Source: JAYRWN01 sp041917975
Lineage (GTDB): Bacteria > Bacteroidota > Bacteroidia > Chitinophagales > Saprospiraceae
Length of the DNA: 6,102 bases
Assembly (NCBI GenBank): GCA_041917975.1
Contig: JAYRWN010000113.1
Span: 1 to 6,102, forward strand
Direction of reading: 5' to 3'
Each line of letters opens with the position of its first letter. Within the stretch, counting starts at the first letter, position 1. A program made the position numbers and the translations under genes. Shown in pieces: positions 1 to 6,023 of this stretch. The notes below the pieces were generated by a model. It made no database searches and was not told the origin of the DNA. It saw only the letters and a program-made list of their open reading frames with translations.

Positions 1-3
1 AAG

Positions 4-318
4 TTATTCTGTAAAGTCTTTGATACGATGCATATACCGCATCATAAACTCATACAATATCCACAAAAGTACCAGGATAATCCCAATGATGGTGAGGTTG
101 GATTTAACAACTTTCCGCCTTCTAAAATCTTTACTATCTGTAATACGATGACGTAGATTGGTGGTAATGCGGGTTTTTAAAGCTTCCATGTTTCCTGTAC
201 CCGTGGATTGCTGCGCTTTAATCCGCCGTTCCAATTCTTCTTTGCGCGGATCGTAATACCTCGGGATGTAGTTAAAACTTTGTGGTTTGGGCATTTTGCC
301 AGGTTTGAAAAAACTCAT
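4..318 (-). CDS. Small conserved single-span membrane protein, function unknown
   Basis: This encodes 104 residues. The N-terminal half is soluble and strongly basic, with a motif FNYIPRYYDPRKEELERRI at about residues 15-33. It is followed by a basic stretch (residues 55-72, including DFRRRKVVK). One hydrophobic segment at about residues 74-94 should cross the inner membrane, leaving a short tail. From memory of the phylum, small proteins with an F-x-Y-x-PR[FY]Y motif and one C-terminal span are common in Bacteroidota, and some carry a riboflavin-synthase label in databases; nothing here resembles that enzyme. The start is ATG at 318. M9 (codon at 294) is a possible alternative because the best promoter match lies almost on top of the first ATG. 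The 128-base gap from the dehydrogenase and the promoter candidate suggest separate transcription. Function is unknown. Confidence 0.75.
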   Translation of the reverse strand: MSFFKPGKMPKPQSFNYIPRYYDPRKEELERRIKAQQSTGTGNMEALKTRITTNLRHRITDSKDFRRRKVVKSNLTIIGIILVLLWILYEFMMRYMHRIKDFTE

Positions 319-446
319 CTAAGTCAAAATTATTTTAAGATCTGTGCGTACAAAGTTAATCGCTCTATTTTGCACTGGTATAAAATATTAAACCTCCTTC
401 AACCTGAATTTGTTTGCAGCCACCGAGTTTGAAAATTTCTAATTTT
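319..446. other. Intergenic gap between dehydrogenase end and small membrane gene
   Basis: These 128 AT-rich bases separate the GMC dehydrogenase stop codon from the start of the next minus-strand gene. Apart from the promoter candidate at 325-358, I see only a weak, mismatched inverted repeat at about 377-394 and no strong hairpin followed by a T run. A terminator for the dehydrogenase operon therefore cannot be shown here. Confidence 0.5.
325..358 (-). promoter_or_regulatory. Bacteroidota-type promoter candidate for the small membrane protein
   Basis: Read on the minus strand, TTTG at 354-351 is followed after 18 bases by TAATTTTG at 332-325. This fits the Bacteroidota -33 TTTG and -7 TAnnTTTG consensus. 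Transcription would begin close to the ATG at 318, giving an almost leaderless mRNA or favouring M9 as the start. The upstream TTTG is itself part of a second perfect TAnnTTTG match (TAACTTTG, 358-351). That match would give a leader of about 25 bases, but it has no clear -33 partner. The region is AT-rich, so one of the two may be chance. Confidence 0.45.
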
Positions 447-2141
447 TTACAATACCTGCTTTTTTAGTTGTTCGACGGCATGATTAGCTGCACGTGCCGA
501 TAAGGCCATAAAAGTTAAGGATGGGTTTTGAGTGGACACGGAAGTCATACATGCACCATCTGTAACATAAACATTTGGGCAAGTATGGAGCTGATTCCAG
601 CTATTGAGCATTGATGTCTGGGGGTCCCGGCCCATACGCACGCCACCCATTTCATGAATATCCAACCCCGGTGCCTGAGCGCTGTCGGTAACCTGGATAT
701 CGGAGAATCCGGCTTTCTCGTACATCTCGGTAAACTGCTCTCTAAAATCCTGGATCATTTTCTCATCATTGTCATCGTAGTCTACATCTATTTTTAGCAG
801 CGGAATGCCCCATACATCTTTTTGGGTATTATCCAGGGTAACCTTATTCGTGGCTTTAGGTATAGTTTCACCCATCATTTGAGAGCCAACATACCAATCA
901 CCATATTGCACCGGTTCCATCAGTTGCTTAAGTAGTTCATCCCCCACCCCGTTTTTATTAGAGTTGGTGCTACGGCCGGCAGAAAATGTACTGGCATATC
1001 CTCGTAAAAAAGGCATGTCTTGTTTCTTCACATTGCGGAAGCGGGGCAGATAAGCGGAATTAGCCCGTCCGCCTGTGGTTTTTTTATCTTCAAAACCATC
1101 AAAACGAGCGGATATCCTGGCCCGGTAATTATGGAAAGCTATGTGAGTACCCAGGATTCCTGAGTCATTGCCCAGGCCTTGAGGAAACCGTGAGGAAGTA
1201 GAATTCAATAATATCAAGTTTGAGTTTAAGGTAGCTGCGCTTAGAAAGATCACTCGTGCAAAATACTCCGTAGTCTCTTTAGTCAACGTGTCCACTACCC
1301 GTACGCCGGTAGCCTTGTTGGTTTTATCGTCAAAAATAACACTGTGGACTGTTGAGTTGGGTTTGAGGGTTAAGTGTCCGGTTTTCTGAGCCCATGGAAT
1401 CACACTGGACACTGAGCTAAAATAGCCACCGAAAGGGCATCCCCGCTGACATAAATTGCGGGCCTGACACAACGAACGGCCTTGCTGAATATGAATATCA
1501 CGCACTTGGGTTAGGTGAGCGCAGCGCGAAGCGATGACATACCGCCCGGTATAATGTTTTTTAACCACCTCTTGAAAATGGGTTTCCACGCAATTTAGTG
1601 GCCACGGTGGTAAAAAATCACCATCGGGCAGAATATCCAGGCCATCCTTATTGCCGGCAATACCGGCGAAATGTTCCACTAGCGTATACCATGGGGCTAA
1701 ATCAGCATACCTGATGGGCCAATCCACCGCAAAACCGTCTCTGGCCGGACCCTCAAAATCATAGGCACTCCAGCGCTGGGTATACCTGGCCCACAATAAT
1801 GATTTGCCACCCACTTGATAGCCACGTATCCAGTCAAAGGGCTTTGCCTGGACATAGGGATGTTCCTGATCCTTGACAAAAAAATGTTGCGCATCCTCGC
1901 GAAAAGCATAACATCTGCTCACCACCGGATTCTCCTTTTGGACAAGGTGTGGAATGCTGCCGCGGTGCGGAAATTCCCAGGGTTCTTTATTTGTCGTGGG
2001 ATAATCCTTTAGGTGCTCTACGGGTTTACCACGATCTAATAACAATGTTTTTATTCCTTTGTCGCACAGTTCCTTAGCCACCCATCCACCGGATAGTCCT
2101 GCGCCAACAACTATGGCGTCAAACTGATGATCATTTTGCAT
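447..2141 (-). CDS. GMC-family FAD dehydrogenase, gluconate 2-dehydrogenase large-subunit type
   Basis: This 564-residue protein is full length for the family. The N-terminus has the FAD-binding Rossmann motif VVGAGLSGG (residues 11-19), with D36 closing the second strand. GYQVGGKSLLWA (107-118) is the conserved FAD loop. The C-terminal GMC domain has the catalytic histidine H496 in DIHEMGGVRMG, the TDGA segment near 527-530, and N539 in TQNPSLTFMALSARAA. Cysteines 225, 231 and 235 follow C-x5-C-x3-C, the spacing of the [3Fe-4S] ligands in bacterial FAD glucose dehydrogenase catalytic subunits. Enzymes of this group oxidise sugars, sugar acids or polyols and pass electrons to a cytochrome or quinone. 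The substrate cannot be read from sequence. It has no signal peptide, so it is probably exported folded with its Tat-bearing small subunit, encoded 23 bases upstream. The start is ATG at 2141, without a Shine-Dalgarno site. Confidence 0.9.
   Translation of the reverse strand: MQNDHQFDAIVVGAGLSGGWVAKELCDKGIKTLLLDRGKPVEHLKDYPTTNKEPWEFPHRGSIPHLVQKENPVVSRCYAFREDAQHFFVKDQEHPYVQAKPFDWIRGYQVGGKSLLWARYTQRWSAYDFEGPARDGFAVDWPIRYADLAPWYTLVEHFAGIAGNKDGLDILPDGDFLPPWPLNCVETHFQEVVKKHYTGRYVIASRCAHLTQVRDIHIQQGRSLCQARNLCQRGCPFGGYFSSVSSVIPWAQKTGHLTLKPNSTVHSVIFDDKTNKATGVRVVDTLTKETTEYFARVIFLSAATLNSNLILLNSTSSRFPQGLGNDSGILGTHIAFHNYRARISARFDGFEDKKTTGGRANSAYLPRFRNVKKQDMPFLRGYASTFSAGRSTNSNKNGVGDELLKQLMEPVQYGDWYVGSQMMGETIPKATNKVTLDNTQKDVWGIPLLKIDVDYDDNDEKMIQDFREQFTEMYEKAGFSDIQVTDSAQAPGLDIHEMGGVRMGRDPQTSMLNSWNQLHTCPNVYVTDGACMTSVSTQNPSLTFMALSARAANHAVEQLKKQVL
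1437..1469 (-). other. Putative [3Fe-4S] cysteine motif in the GMC dehydrogenase
   Basis: Residues 225-235 of the dehydrogenase hold C-x5-C-x3-C and are followed by PFGG. The spacing equals that of the three cluster-binding cysteines described for the Burkholderia-type FAD glucose dehydrogenase, where the cluster relays electrons from FAD to a cytochrome subunit. Cluster binding here is inferred from spacing and position alone. Confidence 0.55.
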
Positions 2142-2164
2142 AAAATCAAACCATTAATTATATT

Positions 2165-2689
2165 CTAAAAGGCCACACAACCCTGATACTTGCCAGGAAT
2201 CATGGCATATCCGAGATGTTCAGTGAGATAATACTTTGAACCGGTAAAGTATTGCAGGGTGTAATTTTTTATCGTCCGATGAAAAAATGACAAATCAGAG
2301 TTTTCATCTTTTTTGTCATCCATGTCGCGGATCAAAGTCAGTTGATTTTTAATATCCAGGTCCAGGAATATTTTTCCAGTTATTTTTTTCGTGTTTTTTT
2401 CGAAATGCTGCAATCCATTAATAAAACTATTGATGTTTTCAGGTGAATGCACATCATTCAGCATGGTCAGCAAAAATTGAGTCCGCGTTTCGGGATTCTC
2501 TAATTTTTCTTCCTGGATGGGAAGCAACACGGCGCCGTATTGATTTAATAAATCCACTTGTGTTTGAGTTAATTTAAGCTGGGGATACCCGGAAATAAAC
2601 TGGGGTTCCTGTCTACAGGCTGGCCAGAGCATAACTCCTGCCGAAGCAACAGACAACTGCACTAATACAGATCTTCTATCCATTAACAT
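2165..2689 (-). CDS. Gluconate 2-dehydrogenase subunit 3 family protein, Tat-exported small subunit
   Basis: This 174-residue protein is the non-catalytic partner of the GMC dehydrogenase. The N-terminus has a twin arginine (R5-R6 in MDRRSVLVQ), a hydrophobic stretch at residues 8-22, and a cysteine at 25 (LWPAC). That suggests Tat export, possibly as a lipoprotein, although W and P before the cysteine make a poor lipobox. The mature part is mostly helical and ends with FTG...PGKYQGCVAF; the PGxYxGC ending is typical of the family. Known members stabilise the large subunit and carry it across the membrane. The gene precedes the dehydrogenase by 23 bases on the same strand, so they form one transcript. 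Two starts are possible, ATG 2689 or ATG 2683 (M3); neither has a Shine-Dalgarno site, and the upstream AAACAAATG context is A-rich. Confidence 0.85.
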   Translation of the reverse strand: MLMDRRSVLVQLSVASAGVMLWPACRQEPQFISGYPQLKLTQTQVDLLNQYGAVLLPIQEEKLENPETRTQFLLTMLNDVHSPENINSFINGLQHFEKNTKKITGKIFLDLDIKNQLTLIRDMDDKKDENSDLSFFHRTIKNYTLQYFTGSKYYLTEHLGYAMIPGKYQGCVAF

Positions 2690-2863
2690 TTGTTTATCGG
2701 TGAATATAAAGCATTCTTAAAGAAGTGCTCCAAAGTTTTTTATTAACAAAAGTGAGTTTGGCCATAGAAATGCATGCCGACAGGCCTAAACCCAAAACAT
2801 CCACAAACTTGGTATAATAATTGTTTGAATAAGTTTTGTTACTAACCCAAATACTACTACTCC
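2690..2863. promoter_or_regulatory. Divergent intergenic promoter region
   Basis: This 174-base AT-rich segment lies between the minus-strand dehydrogenase operon and the plus-strand membrane gene, so it must hold promoters for both. On the plus strand, TTG at 2809-2811 is followed after 18 bases by TAAGTTTTG (2830-2838), which is close to TAnnTTTG with one base inserted. It would leave a leader of about 20 bases before ATG 2864. No clean TAnnTTTG was found for the minus-strand operon. Confidence 0.4.
2710..2729. repeat. Short imperfect inverted repeat in the dehydrogenase operon leader
   Basis: AGCATTCT (2710-2717) pairs with AGAAGTGCT (2721-2729), giving eight base pairs with one bulged G and a three-base TAA loop. 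It lies about 20 bases upstream of the small-subunit start on the minus strand. It could be an operator or a leader hairpin, but it is short enough to be chance in AT-rich DNA. It is not followed by a suitable T run in either direction, so it is not a terminator. Confidence 0.25.
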
Positions 2864-3349
2864 ATGTCAAACCAATGGTCAATTGGTGACGGCGTCCTGC
2901 ATCATGCCGAGGGCGTTGATCAATATTACATAGAAAAAGGCCGTAAAAAGACCATTACTCTATTTCTGTCTTTGATTTCTTTTACGCTGATTCTCACTTT
3001 ATCTCGCGATGTTATTTTTTCGCACCTGGATACCTACAATGTGATCAATTCTTTTTTTAGAATCCTCTTCGAATTTATTTTATTTATCTTTTTATATCGG
3101 GGCAAACCCTGGGCGAGAATAATCCTCATATTATTTTATGCCTTTCGCATCGTCTTCCATGGCATGACCTTATACTATGCATCTGATAATCCATGGCATG
3201 ACATCATCATTAAGTCACTGATGATGGTCATTTTTTGTTATGCGATTTATTTCTTAACCAGAGATAAGAATTTTCTTTGCTTTTTTAGGTCACAACGTCA
3301 GTCTGATCTGCTCATTAGACAAAGTACAGAATACCAATACCAGGATTAA
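2864..3349 (+). CDS. Unrecognised four-span integral membrane protein
   Basis: This 161-residue protein is not one I recognise. After a polar N-terminus of about 28 residues, hydrophobic segments at about 30-52, 59-78, 84-104 and 112-131 predict four membrane crossings. They are joined by short loops, among them YRGKPWAR (78-85) and YASDNPWHD (105-113). A charged, glutamine-rich tail of about 30 residues follows. No catalytic motif is visible. It is rich in F, I and L, like many small Bacteroidota inner-membrane proteins. The only start is ATG 2864, since an in-frame stop lies at 2843-2845. It is the only plus-strand gene, divergent from the dehydrogenase operon and convergent with the SET-fusion gene, so it probably has its own transcript. 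A link to either neighbour is unproven. Confidence 0.75.
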   Translation: MSNQWSIGDGVLHHAEGVDQYYIEKGRKKTITLFLSLISFTLILTLSRDVIFSHLDTYNVINSFFRILFEFILFIFLYRGKPWARIILILFYAFRIVFHGMTLYYASDNPWHDIIIKSLMMVIFCYAIYFLTRDKNFLCFFRSQRQSDLLIRQSTEYQYQD

Positions 3350-3375
3350 ACCATAATTGGGGCGTTGATCAGGAC

Positions 3376-4824
3376 TTAATCATCCACGGCTATTTTTCGC
3401 ACCTCCAAAATCTTGTGGGTCACCGAATTTCCCGGTGTACCCATGATCAAACCACGGCATTTGGAACTACCGCAGGCGCACATGAACGGCTCTGACCTTT
3501 CGTCTAAAAAAGAAGAATAATCCAGCGTTAATTCTTCATCCTTTTTTATTGCCCGTATAGCTACTACATTGAGCCCATCGTAACTTGTATTCGCATCACA
3601 ACTATGATTTTCAGGAGCCCATGCTTCCGGATCTTCATCCCAGAGCGCATATACTTCGCTGCTTAAAGGGTAGGCATAACGACGAAAATTATCTTGTTCT
3701 TCTTCACCTTTCCAATGTTTGTCTACAAATGGACGAGTAACTATGCGATGGGGTTGTGTTTCATTATTAAAAATAATTTCACCTTTATTGATACGTTCCC
3801 GAGCATAAATGCCAAATCCACTTACCGCATTACCCTTCAGTACATATTTTTTTTGTTTTTTATGGTGACGTGCCAGGCCTTCAGAAATAATGTGTTTTAA
3901 AAATCCTTTGTGCCCCACACCATCATGCAGCAAAATAAAATCCGCTGATCCTTCGTATCCATCCGTATAAAAAACAGAACAGGTGAAATTCACTTCCAGA
4001 AAAAACACTCGATTATCCTCGTCTACTCTGAAATCCATACGGGCGTAACCCACACCACCAAAAGCCTGAAAGATACGTTTGGCTGCCGAGCGCAAGGTTT
4101 TGTCCAATGAAAGATCCTGGCACGGAATGTTACAGTCCGGATGTAACTCGGATGTCTTTAAGGCATACGTTTTAAACCAGCGTCCTGCCGGGAATTTATA
4201 TTCCACTGGCAAAAAAGCAGTACACGTACCGTCCGGCTCTGCATTCGCTGCCACCAGAACTGTAAATTCTCTTCCTCCAATATATTTTTCCACCAACACC
4301 TCACCATACTCAGGCAACAATTGACCGACTTTCATGGACAGTTCGGCGGCATCTTTTACTTTAGAATTTTCGTCTACACCCAGACTATCGCCCGCTTTGG
4401 CTGGTTTTACAAACAATGGAAAAGTCATCCGATCAGTTACCCGCGCCAAATCAGATATGGTATTGATCACTTCATAGTCCGGGGTATTAACCCCAGCACA
4501 ATGAGCCACATATTTCATCAAAGGTTTAGTGGGATCATACAATTTTGAGGATGGGCCGGTAAAAGGCAAGTTTAAATTTTCCAAAGTATAAATGACATCT
4601 ATGGAAGGAACTTCCCATTCCAAATAGCCTTCACACAGATTAATATAAATGTCAAAATTCTGGCGGCTGAGTGTTTTGATTTGTTTGTAAGTGGTAAGTT
4701 TATTTATAAACACATGTTCTACCTCGTGTCCCTTGAGCCAGCGGGATAGATTGCGTGGCGGATCATAATCTTGGTAATCGACGTTTGAAGTGGAGTAATC
4801 CGGCTGTAATACACAAATCTTCAT
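3376..4824 (-). CDS. ATP-grasp ligase fused to a SET-domain methyltransferase
   Basis: This 482-residue protein has two domains. Residues 1-310 form a D-Ala-D-Ala-ligase-like ATP-grasp enzyme. Visible motifs are NLCEG (62-66), FTGPS (88-92), K104, FVKPAKAGDSLGV (138-150, nucleotide lysine K140), VEKYIGGREFTVL (178-190), D264, and the metal ligands E277 and N279 in LEVN. Residues 330-458 form a SET domain: SGFGIYARERINKGEII (335-351), NHSCDAN (406-412), ELTLDY (431-436, catalytic-type Y436) and a post-SET CxCGSxxC (C449, C451, C456; C409 as likely fourth zinc ligand). ATP-grasp enzymes form amide bonds from a carboxylate and an amine using ATP; SET domains methylate amino groups, usually lysine, using S-adenosylmethionine. 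The gene follows its ATP-grasp paralogue by 24 bases, so they are co-transcribed. The Ddl substrate signature is missing (EVNFTCSVF), so a cell-wall Ddl role is unlikely. Substrate and product are unknown. Confidence 0.88.
   Translation of the reverse strand: MKICVLQPDYSTSNVDYQDYDPPRNLSRWLKGHEVEHVFINKLTTYKQIKTLSRQNFDIYINLCEGYLEWEVPSIDVIYTLENLNLPFTGPSSKLYDPTKPLMKYVAHCAGVNTPDYEVINTISDLARVTDRMTFPLFVKPAKAGDSLGVDENSKVKDAAELSMKVGQLLPEYGEVLVEKYIGGREFTVLVAANAEPDGTCTAFLPVEYKFPAGRWFKTYALKTSELHPDCNIPCQDLSLDKTLRSAAKRIFQAFGGVGYARMDFRVDEDNRVFFLEVNFTCSVFYTDGYEGSADFILLHDGVGHKGFLKHIISEGLARHHKKQKKYVLKGNAVSGFGIYARERINKGEIIFNNETQPHRIVTRPFVDKHWKGEEEQDNFRRYAYPLSSEVYALWDEDPEAWAPENHSCDANTSYDGLNVVAIRAIKKDEELTLDYSSFLDERSEPFMCACGSSKCRGLIMGTPGNSVTHKILEVRKIAVDD
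3451..3837 (-). other. SET plus post-SET domain region of the fusion protein
   Basis: This stretch codes for residues 330-458 of the fusion. All core SET elements are in order: the N-terminal GxG-YAR cofactor loop, the NHS pseudoknot motif, the ELTxDY motif and the post-SET three-cysteine cluster. A length near 130 residues is normal for a minimal SET domain. Nothing suggests decay, so the domain is likely catalytic. It follows the ligase in the same frame with a short lysine-rich linker (residues 320-330). Confidence 0.85.
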
Positions 4825-4848
4825 GTTCTGGTTAAGCTGTGACTTGGA

Positions 4849-5979
4849 TTAAATGTTAATATTTTTTGGTTGGAGCTGGTTTGTCCTGTGCAGTGCATCG
4901 ACCAATATTTCTTCGATAAGCCCGCTGAAGGTCAAGCCGGCAAAACGCAAAATAGCCCCGATGGAGGTGTAATTTTCATCTTCACTTAGACCGCATTGCG
5001 CATTAACTTCCAGCACAAAAATTCTGCCGGTAGATTGTTGTAGCCTCAGGTCTACGCGACCATAGCCGCGCCCTTGCAAGGATTCATAAGCTTTCAAGCT
5101 AATTTGGGCAAGTAAGGGTTGTAATTCTTCCGGAGCTGGGGCATAATTATAAATGAATTCATCTTCAGGCATGGAGCTTTCAGCTTCATAGGTTTCCCAT
5201 AGACGATCGTAGGAAAGAAATTTTTCCTCTTCCGGCAGCTTATCATGAAATACCCGTTCCACCGCCGGATAGACATGTATGTGGGTAGGCAAATCGATAG
5301 ACCCGGTGATTAAAACGGTATATTCTTTTCCGGCAACAAATTGTTCAATAAAAAGGCCATCCCCGGATAAGGTCCAGCCTTTATAGCCGTGTTGCAGTTC
5401 ATCTACCCGGCTGAGTAAAGCTTCCGGCGTGGAGACAACATTTTTTACCCCCAAGCCCATGCTGCCGCCTGATACCGAAGGTTTGATGATTAACGGAGCG
5501 CCGATATCCTGGAGAATTTGCGCTGCATTAAGATGGCCATTGACCGCCACCCAAGGTGCAGTTGGCACCTCTTTGCTGTCAAAGGTCTTTTTCATCACTA
5601 TCTTGGACGTGGTGATGTCATAATAATGCGCATCAGCCCCGGTGTAGATTATCTGATATTTTTCCAGAGCAGCAATTACCGAGAGTCCGGGGGCTCCATT
5701 CACCTCGTCACCATCACACAAATTCAAAACTAAAGGAAGCCGGCCATTCGAACTGGACTTAATGGAATATATTGTTTCCTCAATGGTACTCATGGTCACC
5801 GGCTGCCATTTCCATGGCATACCCAAGCGTGCGAACACCTGAGTATATTCCTGGATACTTTGGCTATAGTCGTAATAATAATGAAGATGAGGGTCTTCTT
5901 CCTCCAGATAGGGAGCCAGGACCCACACAAAATAAAGGTCCTTCCAGTTTTCCGTCAGTTGCCTAAGCTGTTCCACCAA
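4849..5979 (-). CDS. Stand-alone ATP-grasp ligase, D-Ala-D-Ala ligase-like
   Basis: This 376-residue protein has a Ddl-like ATP-grasp fold: NLCDG (86-90), IYTGAD (111-116), the lysine-bearing TTSKIVMKKTF (123-133), LIIKPSVSGGSMGLG (163-177, nucleotide lysine K166), IEQFVAGKEYTVLITG (211-226), GRGYGRVDLR (303-312, D310), and LEVNAQCGLSEDENYTS (323-339, metal ligands E324 and N326). The C-terminus (residues 340-365) matches the closing helices of Ddl. It is a clear paralogue of the downstream fusion's ligase half, sharing NLC[DE]G, YTG/FTG, EVNxxC and the order of motifs. It probably joins an amino acid or peptide to an amine using ATP. The EANTxPG segment of true Ddl is replaced, so the substrate differs. 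It is the first gene of the operon. The start is uncertain: TTG 5979 and GTG 5976 are the only starts after an in-frame stop at 5992-5994, and the first in-frame ATG (M54) lies too deep in the domain. Confidence 0.85.
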   Translation of the reverse strand: MVEQLRQLTENWKDLYFVWVLAPYLEEEDPHLHYYYDYSQSIQEYTQVFARLGMPWKWQPVTMSTIEETIYSIKSSSNGRLPLVLNLCDGDEVNGAPGLSVIAALEKYQIIYTGADAHYYDITTSKIVMKKTFDSKEVPTAPWVAVNGHLNAAQILQDIGAPLIIKPSVSGGSMGLGVKNVVSTPEALLSRVDELQHGYKGWTLSGDGLFIEQFVAGKEYTVLITGSIDLPTHIHVYPAVERVFHDKLPEEEKFLSYDRLWETYEAESSMPEDEFIYNYAPAPEELQPLLAQISLKAYESLQGRGYGRVDLRLQQSTGRIFVLEVNAQCGLSEDENYTSIGAILRFAGLTFSGLIEEILVDALHRTNQLQPKNINI

Positions 5980-6023
5980 AAATAAGGTGCTTTAAAATTT
6001 GATAAGAATACGTTCAAATTCAT
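5955..6023 (-). other. Short upstream reading frame overlapping the ligase start
   Basis: An ATG at 6023 opens a 22-codon frame (beginning MNLNVFLSNF) that ends in TGA at 5957-5955, inside the ligase gene. It overlaps the ligase in the frame one base off. The shift point would be a T5 run at 5982-5978 on the minus strand. One extra T, or a -1 slip there, would join this ATG to the ligase frame and give about 15 more N-terminal residues and a normal ATG start. It may instead be a leader peptide or chance. Confidence 0.25.

Noticed and set aside
4..318. Calling the small membrane protein a riboflavin synthase subunit
   Set aside because: It is a single-span basic protein with no resemblance to lumazine or riboflavin synthase; such labels on similar small proteins appear to be propagated errors.
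2813..2818. Perfect TATAAT upstream of the plus-strand gene
   Set aside because: No -35 box at a proper distance (the six bases 17 upstream are ACCCAA), and the Bacteroidota primary sigma factor prefers TAnnTTTG.
2694..2882. 62-residue minus-strand open frame in the divergent gap
   Set aside because: It overlaps the start of the plus-strand membrane gene and occupies the promoter region, and its protein shows no recognisable pattern.
3157..3202. 12-base direct repeat CCATGGCATGAC at 3157-3168 and 3191-3202
   Set aside because: The copies lie in different reading frames within one gene, are only two in number and have no mobile-element context; most likely chance.
4079..4548. Plus-strand open frames antisense to the fusion gene (4079-4324 and 4321-4548)
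   Set aside because: They are mirrors of the strongly supported coding strand, with no motifs of their own. The same holds for those at 5429-5966.
3376..5979. Annotating the two ligases as D-alanine-D-alanine ligase (ddl)
   Set aside because: The fold and ATP site fit, but the substrate-end signature is missing in both, one is fused to SET, and no cell-wall genes are nearby. The symbol would overstate the evidence.
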